From Candidatus Coatesiibacteriota bacterium (GTDB lineage: Bacteria > RBG-13-66-14 > B26-G2 > WVWN01 > G020348885): a DNA stretch of 44,489 nucleotides. This document shows positions 16,184-24,807 of the stretch, in pieces. The notes under the pieces were generated by a model. The model did not search any database and was not told the origin of the DNA. It saw only the letters and a program-made list of their open reading frames with translations. The stretch spans positions 2,061,600 through 2,106,088 of the forward strand of contig CP070755.1 in NCBI GenBank assembly GCA_020348885.1. The letters are read 5' to 3'. Position 1 is the stretch's first letter. Each line of letters begins with the position of its first letter. The position numbers were made by a program, and so were the translations under genes.

Positions 16184-19100
16184 ATGGATAAATTAAATTC
16201 TATCGAAGATTTATCGGAACTTCGGGCCCGTTTGGAAGCGGATAAAGAACTAAACGAAGAACTTCAAATCCCGACTATCGTTATCCCCGCAGGTACCTGC
16301 GGCCAGGCAAGCGGAGCGAACGATTTAATCCGCGTGACGAAAAGGGAGATTTTAGAGCGGGACCTCGCTGGTAGGATAAACCTATGTATAACTGGTTGCA
16401 ACGGTTACTGTCAAATGGAACCGCTGGTACTCGTTGAACCTTACGGTTATTTTTACCCGAGAGTATCGCTCGAGGAAATGGTCCGAATCGTAGAGGCGAC
16501 AGCGCTCGGCGAAGCCGCTGAAGCACTCCTTATCGAAGACTCGGAAACGGGCGAACCAATACGAAACCGGTCCGAAATCCCGTTCTTTAAGAAGCAGGTA
16601 CGTACCCTGTTAGCCAAAAACGAAAATATAGACCCCATCAGAATATATAACTACATAGAAAACGGAGGATATTCGGCTTTAGCAAAAACGCTGGAGAAAA
16701 GCGATACAAATTGGGTAATCGAAGAAGTAGAACGGTCGGGCATCCGGGGCCGAGGCGGGGCCGGATTCCCTACGGGTTTGAAGTGGCGGCTATTATCGAA
16801 ACAACCTAACGGCGGGGGGAAGTATATAGTCTGCAACGCCGACGAAGGCGACCCCGGGGCGTACATGGACCGCAGTGTACTCGAAGGCAATCCCCACAGT
16901 ATTATTGAAGGTATGCTTATATGCGCTTACGGGACCGGCGCAACCGAGGGAGTAATCTACGTCCGCAACGAGTACCCGCTGGCGATAAAGCACCTTATTA
17001 TCGCACTGAGACAGGCGTACGAGCTGGGGCTTCTCGGCGAAAATATTTTGGGGACCGGGTTCTCGTTCGATATTGAAATAGTTCGCGGCGCCGGTGCCTT
17101 CGTTTGCGGGGAGGAGACCGCACTCATTAAATCGGTAGAGGGGTTTATGGGCGAGCCCAGGCAGCGACCACCGTATCCGATAGAAAAGGGTATCTGGGGA
17201 CGCCCGACCTGTATAAACAACGTCGAAACGCTGGCTAATATACCGATAATAATCAACCGGGGAGGGGCGGAATACGCGAAGATAGGGGTACCCGGTAATA
17301 CGGGGACCAAAATATTTTCGCTCGTAGGCAAGATAAAAAATACCGGGTTGGTCGAGGTACCGTTGGGTATAAAGATCGGTGAAGTCGTCTACGATATAGG
17401 CGGAGGACCCGTCGGAAAGGCCAAAATCAAAGCCGTTCAGACAGGCGGGCCGTCCGGCGGTTGTATACCCGCCTCGATGTTCGACCTGTCTATCGACTAC
17501 GACAGCCTGGCCGAGGTCGGTTCAATTATGGGTTCCGGCGGCATGATAGTAATGGACGACAGTACCTGCATGGTCGACGTCGCCAAGTATTTTATGAACT
17601 TGCTGAAAGACGAATCCTGCGGCAAGTGTTTCACGTGCCGCAAAGGGACCCAACGGATGTATGAAATATTAGATGATATAACTAAGGGGAACGGGACGCT
17701 CGACGATTTGGAAATCCTGGAAGAACTGGCGGAAGTAGTACTGGACACAACGATGTGCGCATTGGGGCAGACCGCGTCGAACCCGGTTCTCAGCACTTTA
17801 AGGTATTTCCGCCACGAATACGAGCGGCACATCGTCGATAAACGCTGCGACGCCGGCGTATGTAAAGACCTGGTCGGCGCGCCGTGCCAGGCCGCCTGCC
17901 CGCTCGGTACCGAGGCCTGGCGTTATATTGCTTTAATCGAGAAGGGCGATTACGAGGAGGCTTACAGGATCATCAGAGAACCGAATCCGTTCCCGTCCGT
18001 ATGTGCCCGTGTCTGTCACCATCCTTGCGAGGATAAGTGCCGGTCGGGCACCACCGGCGACGAGCCCATCTCAATTCGGGCCTTAAAACGGTACGTTACC
18101 GACACGGTTGACCCGGAAGTATACAAACGGCCCTTTGTACCAGCCGACGACGAGGCCGCGAAAGTGGCGGTCATAGGTTCGGGCCCGGCCGGCCTTACGG
18201 CCGCGCATTACCTTTCCCGCGAGGGGTATAAAGTAACGGTTTACGAAGCCGACGAAAAACCCGGCGGGATGCTGGTCAGCGCTATACCCGCCTATCGTTT
18301 ACCCCGTAAGGTTTTGACGAAAGAGATTGATTCGCTTTTGAACGAAAACGTAAATATCGAACTGAATACCGCATTGGGGAGCGATATAACCATAGAGACG
18401 TTATTCAAAGACGGATATTCGGCCGTCTTCGTCGCCACCGGCGCCCATAGAAGCCGCGGATTGGACATCGAAGGAGAGGAAGCCGACGGAGTTTATCCGG
18501 CGATGGCTTTCCTGAAAGCGTTCAACCTTCGCGAAGAGAGTCTGGCCCGCGGGCGCGTCGGCGTAATAGGCGGCGGCAACTCGGCCGTGGACGCGGCGCG
18601 CGTCGCCTTGCGCCAAAAAGACGTGGAGAGCGTGACGATATACTATAGACGTACCCGTGACGAAATGCCGGCGTACCATGAAGAGATCGAGGGCGCGTTG
18701 GAGGAGGGCGTTGGACTGGAAACGTTGGTCTCGCCGGTTAGGGTTGTTAAAAATAAAGGCAAACTCGAACGCGTTAGATTCATAAAGAACGAGTTAGGTG
18801 ACAGGGACAACAGCGGTAGGCGCAGACCCGTGCCGGTGGAAGGTAGCGAGTTCGACGTAACCCTCGATACGCTGATCGTGGCGATCAGCGAAGAACCGGA
18901 CACCGACATGTTGACAGATACGGGGGTCGAAATAAGCAAATGGGGGACCCTCGAGGTGGACGAAAAGACCGTTGCCACGAACGTGCGGGGGGTCTTTGCT
19001 GGCGGCGACGTCGTGAGCGGTCCGAACACGGTAGTCGAAGCGATAGCCGCCGGAAAAAAAGCCGCCGAGGTTATCGGGCGCTATCTACGCGGCGAAGAAC

Positions 19101-19357
19101 TCCGGGTGCCGCCCGAAGTAAGCCTACCGGAAGTGTATATCGAGCCGGCGGCGGTTCCCGACGACGAGCCGGCGGAAGCGTACAGGGTGTCGCCTCCTGT
19201 GGCGCCGGTCGAGTCGAGAAGTAAAGGTTTCGACGAAGTCGAATTGGCGTTGTCCGAAGACAACGCGCGGCATGAAGCGAGAAGGTGCCTACGCTGTGAC
19301 CTGGAGTTTACACAGGTGGAAGAAGTGGAATTAGCCGCTTCGGCGGAGGAAAGTTAA
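16184..19357 (+). CDS. NuoF-like NADH/FMN subunit fused to a GltD-like NADPH/FAD oxidoreductase
   Basis: The protein is 1057 residues. The first 105 residues are a thioredoxin-like domain with C39, C68, C72 and C76. Residues 150-545 are NuoF/HoxF/HndC-like: the NADH-binding GRGGAGFPTGLKW (189-201), FMN-binding NADEGDPGAYMDRSV (218-232), an SLBB region, and the [4Fe-4S] ligands C479, C482, C485 and C525. Residues 550-640 have the eight-cysteine linker of glutamate-synthase small subunits (C555, C560, C568, C572, C607, C611, C615, C619). Residues 660-1040 are the GltD FAD domain (VIGSGPAGLTAAHYL) and NADPH domain (GVIGGGNSAVDAARVAL). One chain could thus exchange electrons with both NADH and NADPH. 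The ribosome site is weak; an in-frame TGA just upstream fixes the start at 16184. The next gene begins two bases after its stop. Confidence 0.92.
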   Translation: MDKLNSIEDLSELRARLEADKELNEELQIPTIVIPAGTCGQASGANDLIRVTKREILERDLAGRINLCITGCNGYCQMEPLVLVEPYGYFYPRVSLEEMVRIVEATALGEAAEALLIEDSETGEPIRNRSEIPFFKKQVRTLLAKNENIDPIRIYNYIENGGYSALAKTLEKSDTNWVIEEVERSGIRGRGGAGFPTGLKWRLLSKQPNGGGKYIVCNADEGDPGAYMDRSVLEGNPHSIIEGMLICAYGTGATEGVIYVRNEYPLAIKHLIIALRQAYELGLLGENILGTGFSFDIEIVRGAGAFVCGEETALIKSVEGFMGEPRQRPPYPIEKGIWGRPTCINNVETLANIPIIINRGGAEYAKIGVPGNTGTKIFSLVGKIKNTGLVEVPLGIKIGEVVYDIGGGPVGKAKIKAVQTGGPSGGCIPASMFDLSIDYDSLAEVGSIMGSGGMIVMDDSTCMVDVAKYFMNLLKDESCGKCFTCRKGTQRMYEILDDITKGNGTLDDLEILEELAEVVLDTTMCALGQTASNPVLSTLRYFRHEYERHIVDKRCDAGVCKDLVGAPCQAACPLGTEAWRYIALIEKGDYEEAYRIIREPNPFPSVCARVCHHPCEDKCRSGTTGDEPISIRALKRYVTDTVDPEVYKRPFVPADDEAAKVAVIGSGPAGLTAAHYLSREGYKVTVYEADEKPGGMLVSAIPAYRLPRKVLTKEIDSLLNENVNIELNTALGSDITIETLFKDGYSAVFVATGAHRSRGLDIEGEEADGVYPAMAFLKAFNLREESLARGRVGVIGGGNSAVDAARVALRQKDVESVTIYYRRTRDEMPAYHEEIEGALEEGVGLETLVSPVRVVKNKGKLERVRFIKNELGDRDNSGRRRPVPVEGSEFDVTLDTLIVAISEEPDTDMLTDTGVEISKWGTLEVDEKTVATNVRGVFAGGDVVSGPNTVVEAIAAGKKAAEVIGRYLRGEELRVPPEVSLPEVYIEPAAVPDDEPAEAYRVSPPVAPVESRSKGFDEVELALSEDNARHEARRCLRCDLEFTQVEEVELAASAEES

Positions 19358-19358
19358 C

Positions 19359-20042
19359 ATGGTTAAATTTACTCTAAACGGTCTCGAAGTGGAAGTCGAA
19401 GAGGGCACGACGATACTCGAAGCCGCCAGGTTTTTCGGGTTTCCCATTCCGACCCTTTGTTATAACGAGGCCCTTTCGCCTTACGGCGCGTGTAGGCTCT
19501 GCGTCGTCGAGATCGGCGAAGGCCCGAAAGCGAAGCTCGTGTCGTCCTGTACTTATCGCGTAGAGGAGGGGCTGAAGGTCCGTACCGCGTCCGAGCGCGT
19601 TATCAAAGCGCGTAAGATGGTTATCGAGCTTCTCCTGGCGTCGTGTCCCCAGTCCAAGATTATACAGGACTTGGCTTCCGCCCACGACGTTCGCCGACAG
19701 CGGTTCAAACAAGAGTACGAGGATTGCATCCTTTGCGGGTTATGCGTGCGGATGTGCGAGGAGCAGATGATGGCCAAGGCCATCGGCTTCAGGGAACGCG
19801 GCGAGAGACGGAGTATCGGCACGCCGTTCGATATCAAGTCCGAGGAATGCCGGTTGTGCGGCGGGTGCATTTATATCTGTCCGGCATGTCAGTTGAGGTG
19901 TACGTATACCGAGCCCGAAGAAGCTATCTGCGGCGGGTGCGCGAATATCAGCGTGCCCTGCGTCGAAAAAGAACAGTTCGACGATATGATGTGCTATATG
20001 GAGCCCTGCGTGGCTTGCGAGATTATAGATAGCGAAAAGTGA
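19359..20042 (+). CDS. HoxU/NuoG-N-terminal-like iron-sulfur subunit
   Basis: The protein is 227 residues. An N-terminal plant-type [2Fe-2S] ferredoxin domain has C34, C45, C48 and C64. The His-Cys3 cluster domain of NuoG is degenerate, with only C96 visible in LLLASCPQSK. Two [4Fe-4S] motifs follow: C123, C126, C129, C133 (CILCGLCVRMC) and C164, C167, C170, C174 (CRLCGGCIYIC). Unlike plain HoxU it ends in another cysteine-rich segment (C177, C181, C191, C194, C201, C212, C217, C220). There is no hydrogenase H-cluster domain. It is expected to wire the NuoE/NuoF/GltD unit to a partner, here probably the FMN protein encoded next. Confidence 0.88.
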   Translation: MVKFTLNGLEVEVEEGTTILEAARFFGFPIPTLCYNEALSPYGACRLCVVEIGEGPKAKLVSSCTYRVEEGLKVRTASERVIKARKMVIELLLASCPQSKIIQDLASAHDVRRQRFKQEYEDCILCGLCVRMCEEQMMAKAIGFRERGERRSIGTPFDIKSEECRLCGGCIYICPACQLRCTYTEPEEAICGGCANISVPCVEKEQFDDMMCYMEPCVACEIIDSEK

Positions 20043-20057
20043 AAGGAGTTTTGAGAT

Positions 20058-21668
20058 ATGTCTCTCTCAAAAATAAACGCGTCGGCGGCGACCCTAACTA
20101 AAAACAGGACCGAAGGTTCGGTAGTACCGGCTTCGGGTATGTGCGTGACCTGCGTTGACGGGTGCATCGGTATGTGCGAAATAGGGAAATCCGCGTACCG
20201 GGGCCACGAGGTTATATATCCGCAGCCGTTCGGGGTCATAACCACGGCGGGCGAGAAAATATACCCCGTCGATTATTCCCACTTCAACATAATGGGTACT
20301 GCCGTCGGGGCATACGGCGTAGAAGCCGACAGCGACAAAGCGGTATTTCCCGCCGTCAATCTCGAGGTATCGTTCGGCCGTGAAAACGGTGTCAAGTTCC
20401 GTTATCCGTGGATAATACCGGGTATCGGTTCGACGAACATCGCCAAGAACAACTGGGAAGGCCTGGCCATAGGTTCGGCCCTCGCCGGCACCGGTTTAAC
20501 GATTGGGGAGAACGTCGCCGGTATGGACCCTGAATCGGTCATCGAAAAAGGCCGCGTAATCGACACGGTGGACTTGAAGAATAGGGTGGAATTGTACAAA
20601 GACCACCAACGCAACGGTTACGGCGCGATAATCGTCCAGGCCAACGTCGAAGACACCGCGCTGGGCGTCCAAGAGTACGCTATAGAAAAACTAGGCGTGG
20701 AATGCGTCGAACTCAAGTGGGGCCAGGGCGCGAAGAACATCGGCGGCGAGGTAAAGATAAGAGACCTTGGCAAAGCCCAGATGTTATACGAGCGCGGCTA
20801 CGTCGTCCTACCGGACCCGACCGACCCGCACGTCATAGAGGCGTTCGAAAAGGGGGCGTTCAAAGAATTCGAGCGGCATTCGCGCGTCGGGATGGTTTCC
20901 GAGGAATCTTTTGCGAAAAGGGTCGAGGAACTGCGGAAAGCCGGCGCTAAATACGTGTTCCTCAAGACCGGAGCCTACAGGCCCGCCGACCTGGCGCGGG
21001 CTGTGAAGTTCGCGTCCAAGTACAAATTAGACCTCCTCACAGTGGACGGCGCCGGAGGCGGTACAGGCATGAGCCCCTGGCGTATGATGAACGAGTGGGG
21101 GGTCCCGCCCGTCGAACTCCATTCGCTTATGTATAATTATGCGAAACTGCTTTCGGACAAGGGAGAGCACGTACCCGCCCTGGTGGCCGCTGGCGGTTTC
21201 ATTTTCGAGGACCAGATATTTAAAGCGTTGGCGTTGGGAGCGCCTTTCGTTAAGCTCGTCGGTATGGCACGCTCCCCGATAGCCGCCGCGATGGTAGGTA
21301 AAACAATCGGGCGCGCGATCGACAACAATCAACTCCCGGTCTACGTCGAGCGGTTCGGCGACTCCATAGACGAAATCTTCGTGACCGCCAACGAGCTACG
21401 CAAAGAGCTCGGGGACGACGAGTTCGAAAAACTCCCGCCCGGCGCGATAGGATTATACACGTACTACGAACGTCTGGCCCAGGGATTGCGCCAATTAATG
21501 GCGGGGAGCCGGAAATTCACCCTGGAGTATGTTTCAAGGGACGATATAGCCGCGCTGACGCCTGAAGCCGCCGACGTCAGCGGAATAACTTACGTGATGG
21601 ACGTCGATAAGGCCGAAGTCGACGAGATACTCGAAGAAGCAGGTCGTGAAGTTACCGTCGGTAATTAA
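20058..21668 (+). CDS. FMN-binding glutamate-synthase-family protein without glutaminase domain
   Basis: The protein is 536 residues with the TIM-barrel FMN domain of glutamate synthase large subunits (KWGQGAKNIGG; VDGAGGGTGMSPWRMMNEWG; VAAGGFIFEDQIFKALALGA). The amidotransferase domain and the C-terminal beta-helix of full GltB are absent. The usual [3Fe-4S] CxxxxC motif after the FMN site is not seen. Instead the N-terminus carries C29, C32, C36 and C40 (CVTCVDGCIGMC). With GltD-like chemistry in the fusion protein upstream, it could reduce 2-oxoglutarate, but without glutaminase it would need free ammonia or another substrate. A different FMN reaction (for example bifurcation or transhydrogenation) is equally open. 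AAAGGAG precedes the ATG. Confidence 0.85.
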   Translation: MSLSKINASAATLTKNRTEGSVVPASGMCVTCVDGCIGMCEIGKSAYRGHEVIYPQPFGVITTAGEKIYPVDYSHFNIMGTAVGAYGVEADSDKAVFPAVNLEVSFGRENGVKFRYPWIIPGIGSTNIAKNNWEGLAIGSALAGTGLTIGENVAGMDPESVIEKGRVIDTVDLKNRVELYKDHQRNGYGAIIVQANVEDTALGVQEYAIEKLGVECVELKWGQGAKNIGGEVKIRDLGKAQMLYERGYVVLPDPTDPHVIEAFEKGAFKEFERHSRVGMVSEESFAKRVEELRKAGAKYVFLKTGAYRPADLARAVKFASKYKLDLLTVDGAGGGTGMSPWRMMNEWGVPPVELHSLMYNYAKLLSDKGEHVPALVAAGGFIFEDQIFKALALGAPFVKLVGMARSPIAAAMVGKTIGRAIDNNQLPVYVERFGDSIDEIFVTANELRKELGDDEFEKLPPGAIGLYTYYERLAQGLRQLMAGSRKFTLEYVSRDDIAALTPEAADVSGITYVMDVDKAEVDEILEEAGREVTVGN

Positions 21669-22079
21669 GTAGGTAAATTAACGCGCTGTTGATATGTGGT
21701 TTTCGAACCGAAATTCCAGGTTACGATGTAGAAAGTTATTTAAGAACTGAGCCGATAAGTATAGACTCTGACGGTTCGGCGGTAAAGTGCAGACTGTTCG
21801 AAAACGGCGGTCCGCAAAAATCCAGAAGGAGTAGTACAAATTTATGCCGCGCTTACGCGCGGCTTTTTACTTGAATCTTTTAACGCTTTATGATATATAT
21901 CCTATCGGTTAACTAGGACTTCCGAACAATGGGATTTTTAGTCGCAATTATAACGCTTCCGTAACTCTGTCCTATTCCGCGGGTTATAAGTCAGACGGTT
22001 AATATTTTAAAGCTAAGATAGAGGAAGGAAACGCGTCGAAGCGGAAAACGGAAAAAGTATGGAAGGAGGTGAAAGAAAG
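21669..22079. other. Intergenic region, mostly unassigned
   Basis: This stretch holds the operon terminator at 21846-21868. A ribosome-site-like AGAAGGAG (21822-21829) lies before an ATG at 21844 that would open only a ten-codon frame through the terminator stem. I see no supported gene here. The part after 21869 is AT-rich and should contain the promoter of the ferritin-like gene, but no box pair is convincing. Confidence 0.5.
21846..21868 (+). terminator. Rho-independent terminator of the redox operon
   Basis: GCCGCGC (21846-21852), loop TTAC, GCGCGGC (21857-21863), then five T. It is 178 bases after the last stop codon, so the operon has an unusually long 3' untranslated region. Confidence 0.85.
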
Positions 22080-22607
22080 GTGAAAAAGCCCTTAAAACGA
22101 AAGCCCGTTTCCACCGTTAAACTACGACCTGAAAAACGAGGGCCCGAATCGGTAATAACCCTTGAAACTTTCGACGAGATTATCGACTTCGCTATAGAAG
22201 AAGAAAAGGAGACGTATCGTTTCTATAAAAAGCTTGCCAGGATGATGAGACATAAGTGGATTAAAGACGTCCTCGAGAATCTCGCCAAAGAGGAGCTTAA
22301 GCATGAAAAATTTCTAGAGAACTACAAACGGACGGCTCATATACCTCGAATAGAGAAGGTACAGGATCTTAAAACGCTTGAATGTATAAAACCGGATATC
22401 CACCCTCATGAAGATATGAACTACGGTGACGTGCTTGTTATCGCGATCGAAGTCGAGGAATCGGCGATCAGGGCGTATGAAAGCTTGGCTGATAAAGCTA
22501 CTGATCCTAAAACGCGCGGAATTTTCCTTGCGTTGGCTTATCGGGAAATGTTGCAAAAGTCGAAGCTACAAGTCGAATACGACGAACACTACCTGACTCA
22601 GGATTGA
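22080..22607 (+). CDS. Ferritin-like/rubrerythrin-family di-iron protein (incomplete metal site)
   Basis: The protein is about 175 residues and forms a four-helix bundle: helix 1 with EEEKETYRFYKKLA, helix 2 with LAKEELKHEKFLE (the ExxH metal motif), helix 3 with EVEESAIRAYESLA, and helix 4 with LAYREMLQKSKLQVEYDE. In rubrerythrins helix 4 also has ExxH; here the histidine position is glutamine (REMLQ). The second iron site may therefore be altered or lost. GTG 22080 is chosen over ATG 22059 because a full AAGGAGGTGA ends seven bases before it. There is no rubredoxin domain. The context is oxygen/peroxide defence beside a flavin oxidoreductase. Confidence 0.8.
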   Translation: MKKPLKRKPVSTVKLRPEKRGPESVITLETFDEIIDFAIEEEKETYRFYKKLARMMRHKWIKDVLENLAKEELKHEKFLENYKRTAHIPRIEKVQDLKTLECIKPDIHPHEDMNYGDVLVIAIEVEESAIRAYESLADKATDPKTRGIFLALAYREMLQKSKLQVEYDEHYLTQD

Positions 22608-22800
22608 GTAACGCTTATTTAACGGCGTATGAATTTTCGTTGAAACAAAGGAAAACCGATCGCTCTGTTTATTAAGGTATATCGGACAACGGGATTTTCC
22701 TGAGTTAGGTATTAACCTTAAAAAAGCATGGCCGCGATAAGAGGGTTAAAGCGTATAAGTTCCAGAATAGGAAAAAGCACCGAGAAAAAGGGAGAGAATG

Positions 22801-24144
22801 ATGGGCAATTACGACATCGTAATTCTGGGGGGTGGGCCGGCGGGCGTGCAATCCGCGCTTTCCGCAAGGAATTCGTGGCCCGGCAAAACGATAGCGTTGA
22901 TACGTAAAGACGAAGTGCCGATGTTCCCATGCGGGATACCGTACGTTTTTCACACGCTTAAGTCCGTAGACGAAAACATACTCCCGGACACGGCTTTAGA
23001 GAAGAGCGGAGTGAAAATTATTGTCGGGGAAGTATCTGGAAGGTCCGGCAAGATCCTTCACTTGGCCGACGACCGGGAAGTCGGGTTCGATAGATTGGTA
23101 CTCGCTTTCGGATCGCTACCTGAAACGCTTCCTATAGAGGGGAGTGAAAACGAGAGTATATATACCGTCGGGAAAAGCTACGAGTATCTTAAAAGGTTCC
23201 GTAAAGCGATCGACGATTCAGACGATATTTTGATAATCGGCGGCGGCTACATCGGCGTAGAAATAGCCGACGAATTATCTAGGGCCCGTAGGTTGGTTAC
23301 TATCGTAGAAATGATGCCGTCTTTACTGCCGAATACGATGGACCCCGAGTTCGGTGATACCGCCGAGGAGGAACTGGAAAAACAAGGGTGTAAAGTAGTC
23401 ACAGGCATAAAAGTAGAGAAAATAACGGGCGACGGGAAGACGATCGGCGCCGAACTCGAAGATGGAAACCGTATAGATGCCGATATCGTTATTATCGCCG
23501 CTGGCTATAGGCCTAACGTCGAGATGGCTAAGAAGATGTGGGTGGCGGCCGACCCGGAGTACGGCGTACTGGTGGATGAGTATCTACGTACGTCGGCCCC
23601 CGATATCTACGCCGCCGGCGATTGTGTCGCCAGCAGGAACTCTTTTACGGGCGAATACACGAAAGCGATGCTCGCGTCGACGGCGATGGCACAGGGCCGT
23701 CTTGCCGGTTCTAACCTGTACGGCATAAACGTCTTCAAGACGTTTAACGGTACGTTGAGTTCTTTTTCGACGAAGGTGGGTGATACTGCGCTGGCGGTCA
23801 CGGGTCTTACCGAAACGCAAGCACGGGAGATGGACATTGGTTACTTCGTCGGCCAAACCGATACCGTCGACCATCACCCGAGTTGTCTACCAGGGGCGCG
23901 GAAAATCCGTACGAAACTTGTATTCGCGCGGAAGACTCACCACTTACTCGGCGCACAAATCAGTGGCGGCGACTCGGTGGGCGAACTCATAAACATGCTC
24001 TCGGTGATGATCCAGAACAAGATGACCGATATGGAGATAGATACTCTCCAGTTCGGGACGCATCCGCTGCTTACGCCGTCACCGCTGGGGTACTCGGTCA
24101 TTAACGCCGCGGTCAACGGGATACTGAAGTGGTACCACAAGTAA
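22801..24144 (+). CDS. FAD-dependent CoA-disulfide-reductase/NADH-oxidase-like flavoprotein
   Basis: The protein is 447 residues of the pyridine-nucleotide disulfide oxidoreductase class that uses a single active cysteine. The FAD motif GGGPAG is at 10-15, and the redox cysteine C44 is in MFPCGIPYVF, the CGIPY signature of Nox/CoADR/NADH peroxidase enzymes. The NAD(P)H motif is IIGGGYIGVEIADEL, with AAGDC for the FAD ribityl. The family reduces O2, peroxide, CoA-disulfide or polysulfide with NAD(P)H, and the sequence does not decide which. ATG 22801 gives a six-base spacing from GGGAG; the overlapping ATG 22798 would leave only three. It lies about 190 bases after the ferritin-like gene and probably belongs to a stress-protection group. 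Confidence 0.88.
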   Translation: MGNYDIVILGGGPAGVQSALSARNSWPGKTIALIRKDEVPMFPCGIPYVFHTLKSVDENILPDTALEKSGVKIIVGEVSGRSGKILHLADDREVGFDRLVLAFGSLPETLPIEGSENESIYTVGKSYEYLKRFRKAIDDSDDILIIGGGYIGVEIADELSRARRLVTIVEMMPSLLPNTMDPEFGDTAEEELEKQGCKVVTGIKVEKITGDGKTIGAELEDGNRIDADIVIIAAGYRPNVEMAKKMWVAADPEYGVLVDEYLRTSAPDIYAAGDCVASRNSFTGEYTKAMLASTAMAQGRLAGSNLYGINVFKTFNGTLSSFSTKVGDTALAVTGLTETQAREMDIGYFVGQTDTVDHHPSCLPGARKIRTKLVFARKTHHLLGAQISGGDSVGELINMLSVMIQNKMTDMEIDTLQFGTHPLLTPSPLGYSVINAAVNGILKWYHK

Positions 24145-24262
24145 CCGGTAATCGAGTTAACGCCGTTTAATAACGTTCGTATCGGTATGCCGGGGAAGTT
24201 CCGAGGCGGGAAACGCGTATTACTATTCGCCGAGTATCCATCGCTTTCTAGCGTGAAAAGCG

Positions 24263-24664
24263 TCAACGGACGTCGGCGATAGTCGTAGACTCTAACGTTT
24301 TGGCCGTGTAATCCCGTACGCCTTTAAAAACGGCGGTGAGTTTCTCCTCCTTCTCGATCGGCGTAGGTTCGTAGAAACGTTCGCTGGCGGATTCGGTCGC
24401 GGCCAAAGCACCGTCGAAGAGCCTGATAATTTCAGCCAGGGTTATATCCTCGGCCGGGCCCGCCAACTTGTAACCGCCTTTTTGGCCCTTGGCGCTTTTT
24501 ACGTAACCCGACCTTTTAAGCAAGAGCATAATCTGCTCCAGGTATTTCCGCGGGACCCCTTGGGCTGCCGAAATCTGTTCAACCGTCGTGTAATCGTCGC
24601 GTTGGTGGCGCGCGAGGTAGAGCAGAGCCAGGAACCCGTATTCGCTTCGGGTAGTAAGTCTCAT
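24263..24664 (-). CDS. Rrf2-family transcriptional regulator lacking Fe-S cysteines
   Basis: The protein is 133 residues with the winged-helix N-terminus typical of Rrf2/IscR/CymR (MRLTTRSEYGFLALLYLA; VPRKYLEQIMLLLKRSGYVKS; GQKGGYKLA). IscR and NsrR bind a cluster through three cysteines after about residue 90. This protein has none there (LAATESASERFYEPTPIEKE), so it probably does not carry an Fe-S cluster. CymR, the cysteine-metabolism regulator, also lacks these cysteines. It is divergently oriented from a TSUP-family (sulfur-compound/anion) transporter, which would fit control of sulfur metabolism. This is inference from context. Confidence 0.88.
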   Translation of the reverse strand: MRLTTRSEYGFLALLYLARHQRDDYTTVEQISAAQGVPRKYLEQIMLLLKRSGYVKSAKGQKGGYKLAGPAEDITLAEIIRLFDGALAATESASERFYEPTPIEKEEKLTAVFKGVRDYTAKTLESTTIADVR

Positions 24665-24685
24665 GGTTTTTTTCTCCTAAAATCT

Positions 24686-24706
24686 GATATATCCGATGGA
24701 AAATAT
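24686..24706. promoter_or_regulatory. Imperfect inverted repeat over the Rrf2 gene start (possible operator)
   Basis: ATATATCC-GAT-GGAAAATAT forms an imperfect dyad that overlaps the -10 and the predicted transcription start of the Rrf2 gene. It is a plausible autorepression site. The symmetry is weak. Confidence 0.3.
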
Positions 24707-24730
24707 AATGTAATCCGACGACGAAATCAA
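24702..24730 (-). promoter_or_regulatory. Sigma-70 promoter of the Rrf2 gene
   Basis: On the minus strand, TTGATT (24730-24725) and TATATT (24707-24702) are 17 bases apart, about 38 bases before the start codon. An AGGAG ribosome site follows. Confidence 0.7.
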
Positions 24731-24807
24731 GTGATAAGAGCCAGGGGCGTTGTATCGGTAACCTTTAATGGATAAGTCGGCGTTTGAAATATCAGGGAGG
24801 TAAGTCC

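Noticed and set aside
14663-21668. Hydrogenase operon (Hnd/Hyd/Hox type)
   Set aside because: The electron-input subunits look similar, but no H-cluster domain, NiFe large subunit or maturation gene is present.
20058-21668. Complete glutamate synthase large subunit
   Set aside because: At 536 residues it lacks the N-terminal glutaminase cysteine domain and the C-terminal beta-helix. Only the FMN domain is present.
21689-21874. 61-codon open frame after the redox operon
   Set aside because: It reads through the terminator stem, has no ribosome site and shows no domain.
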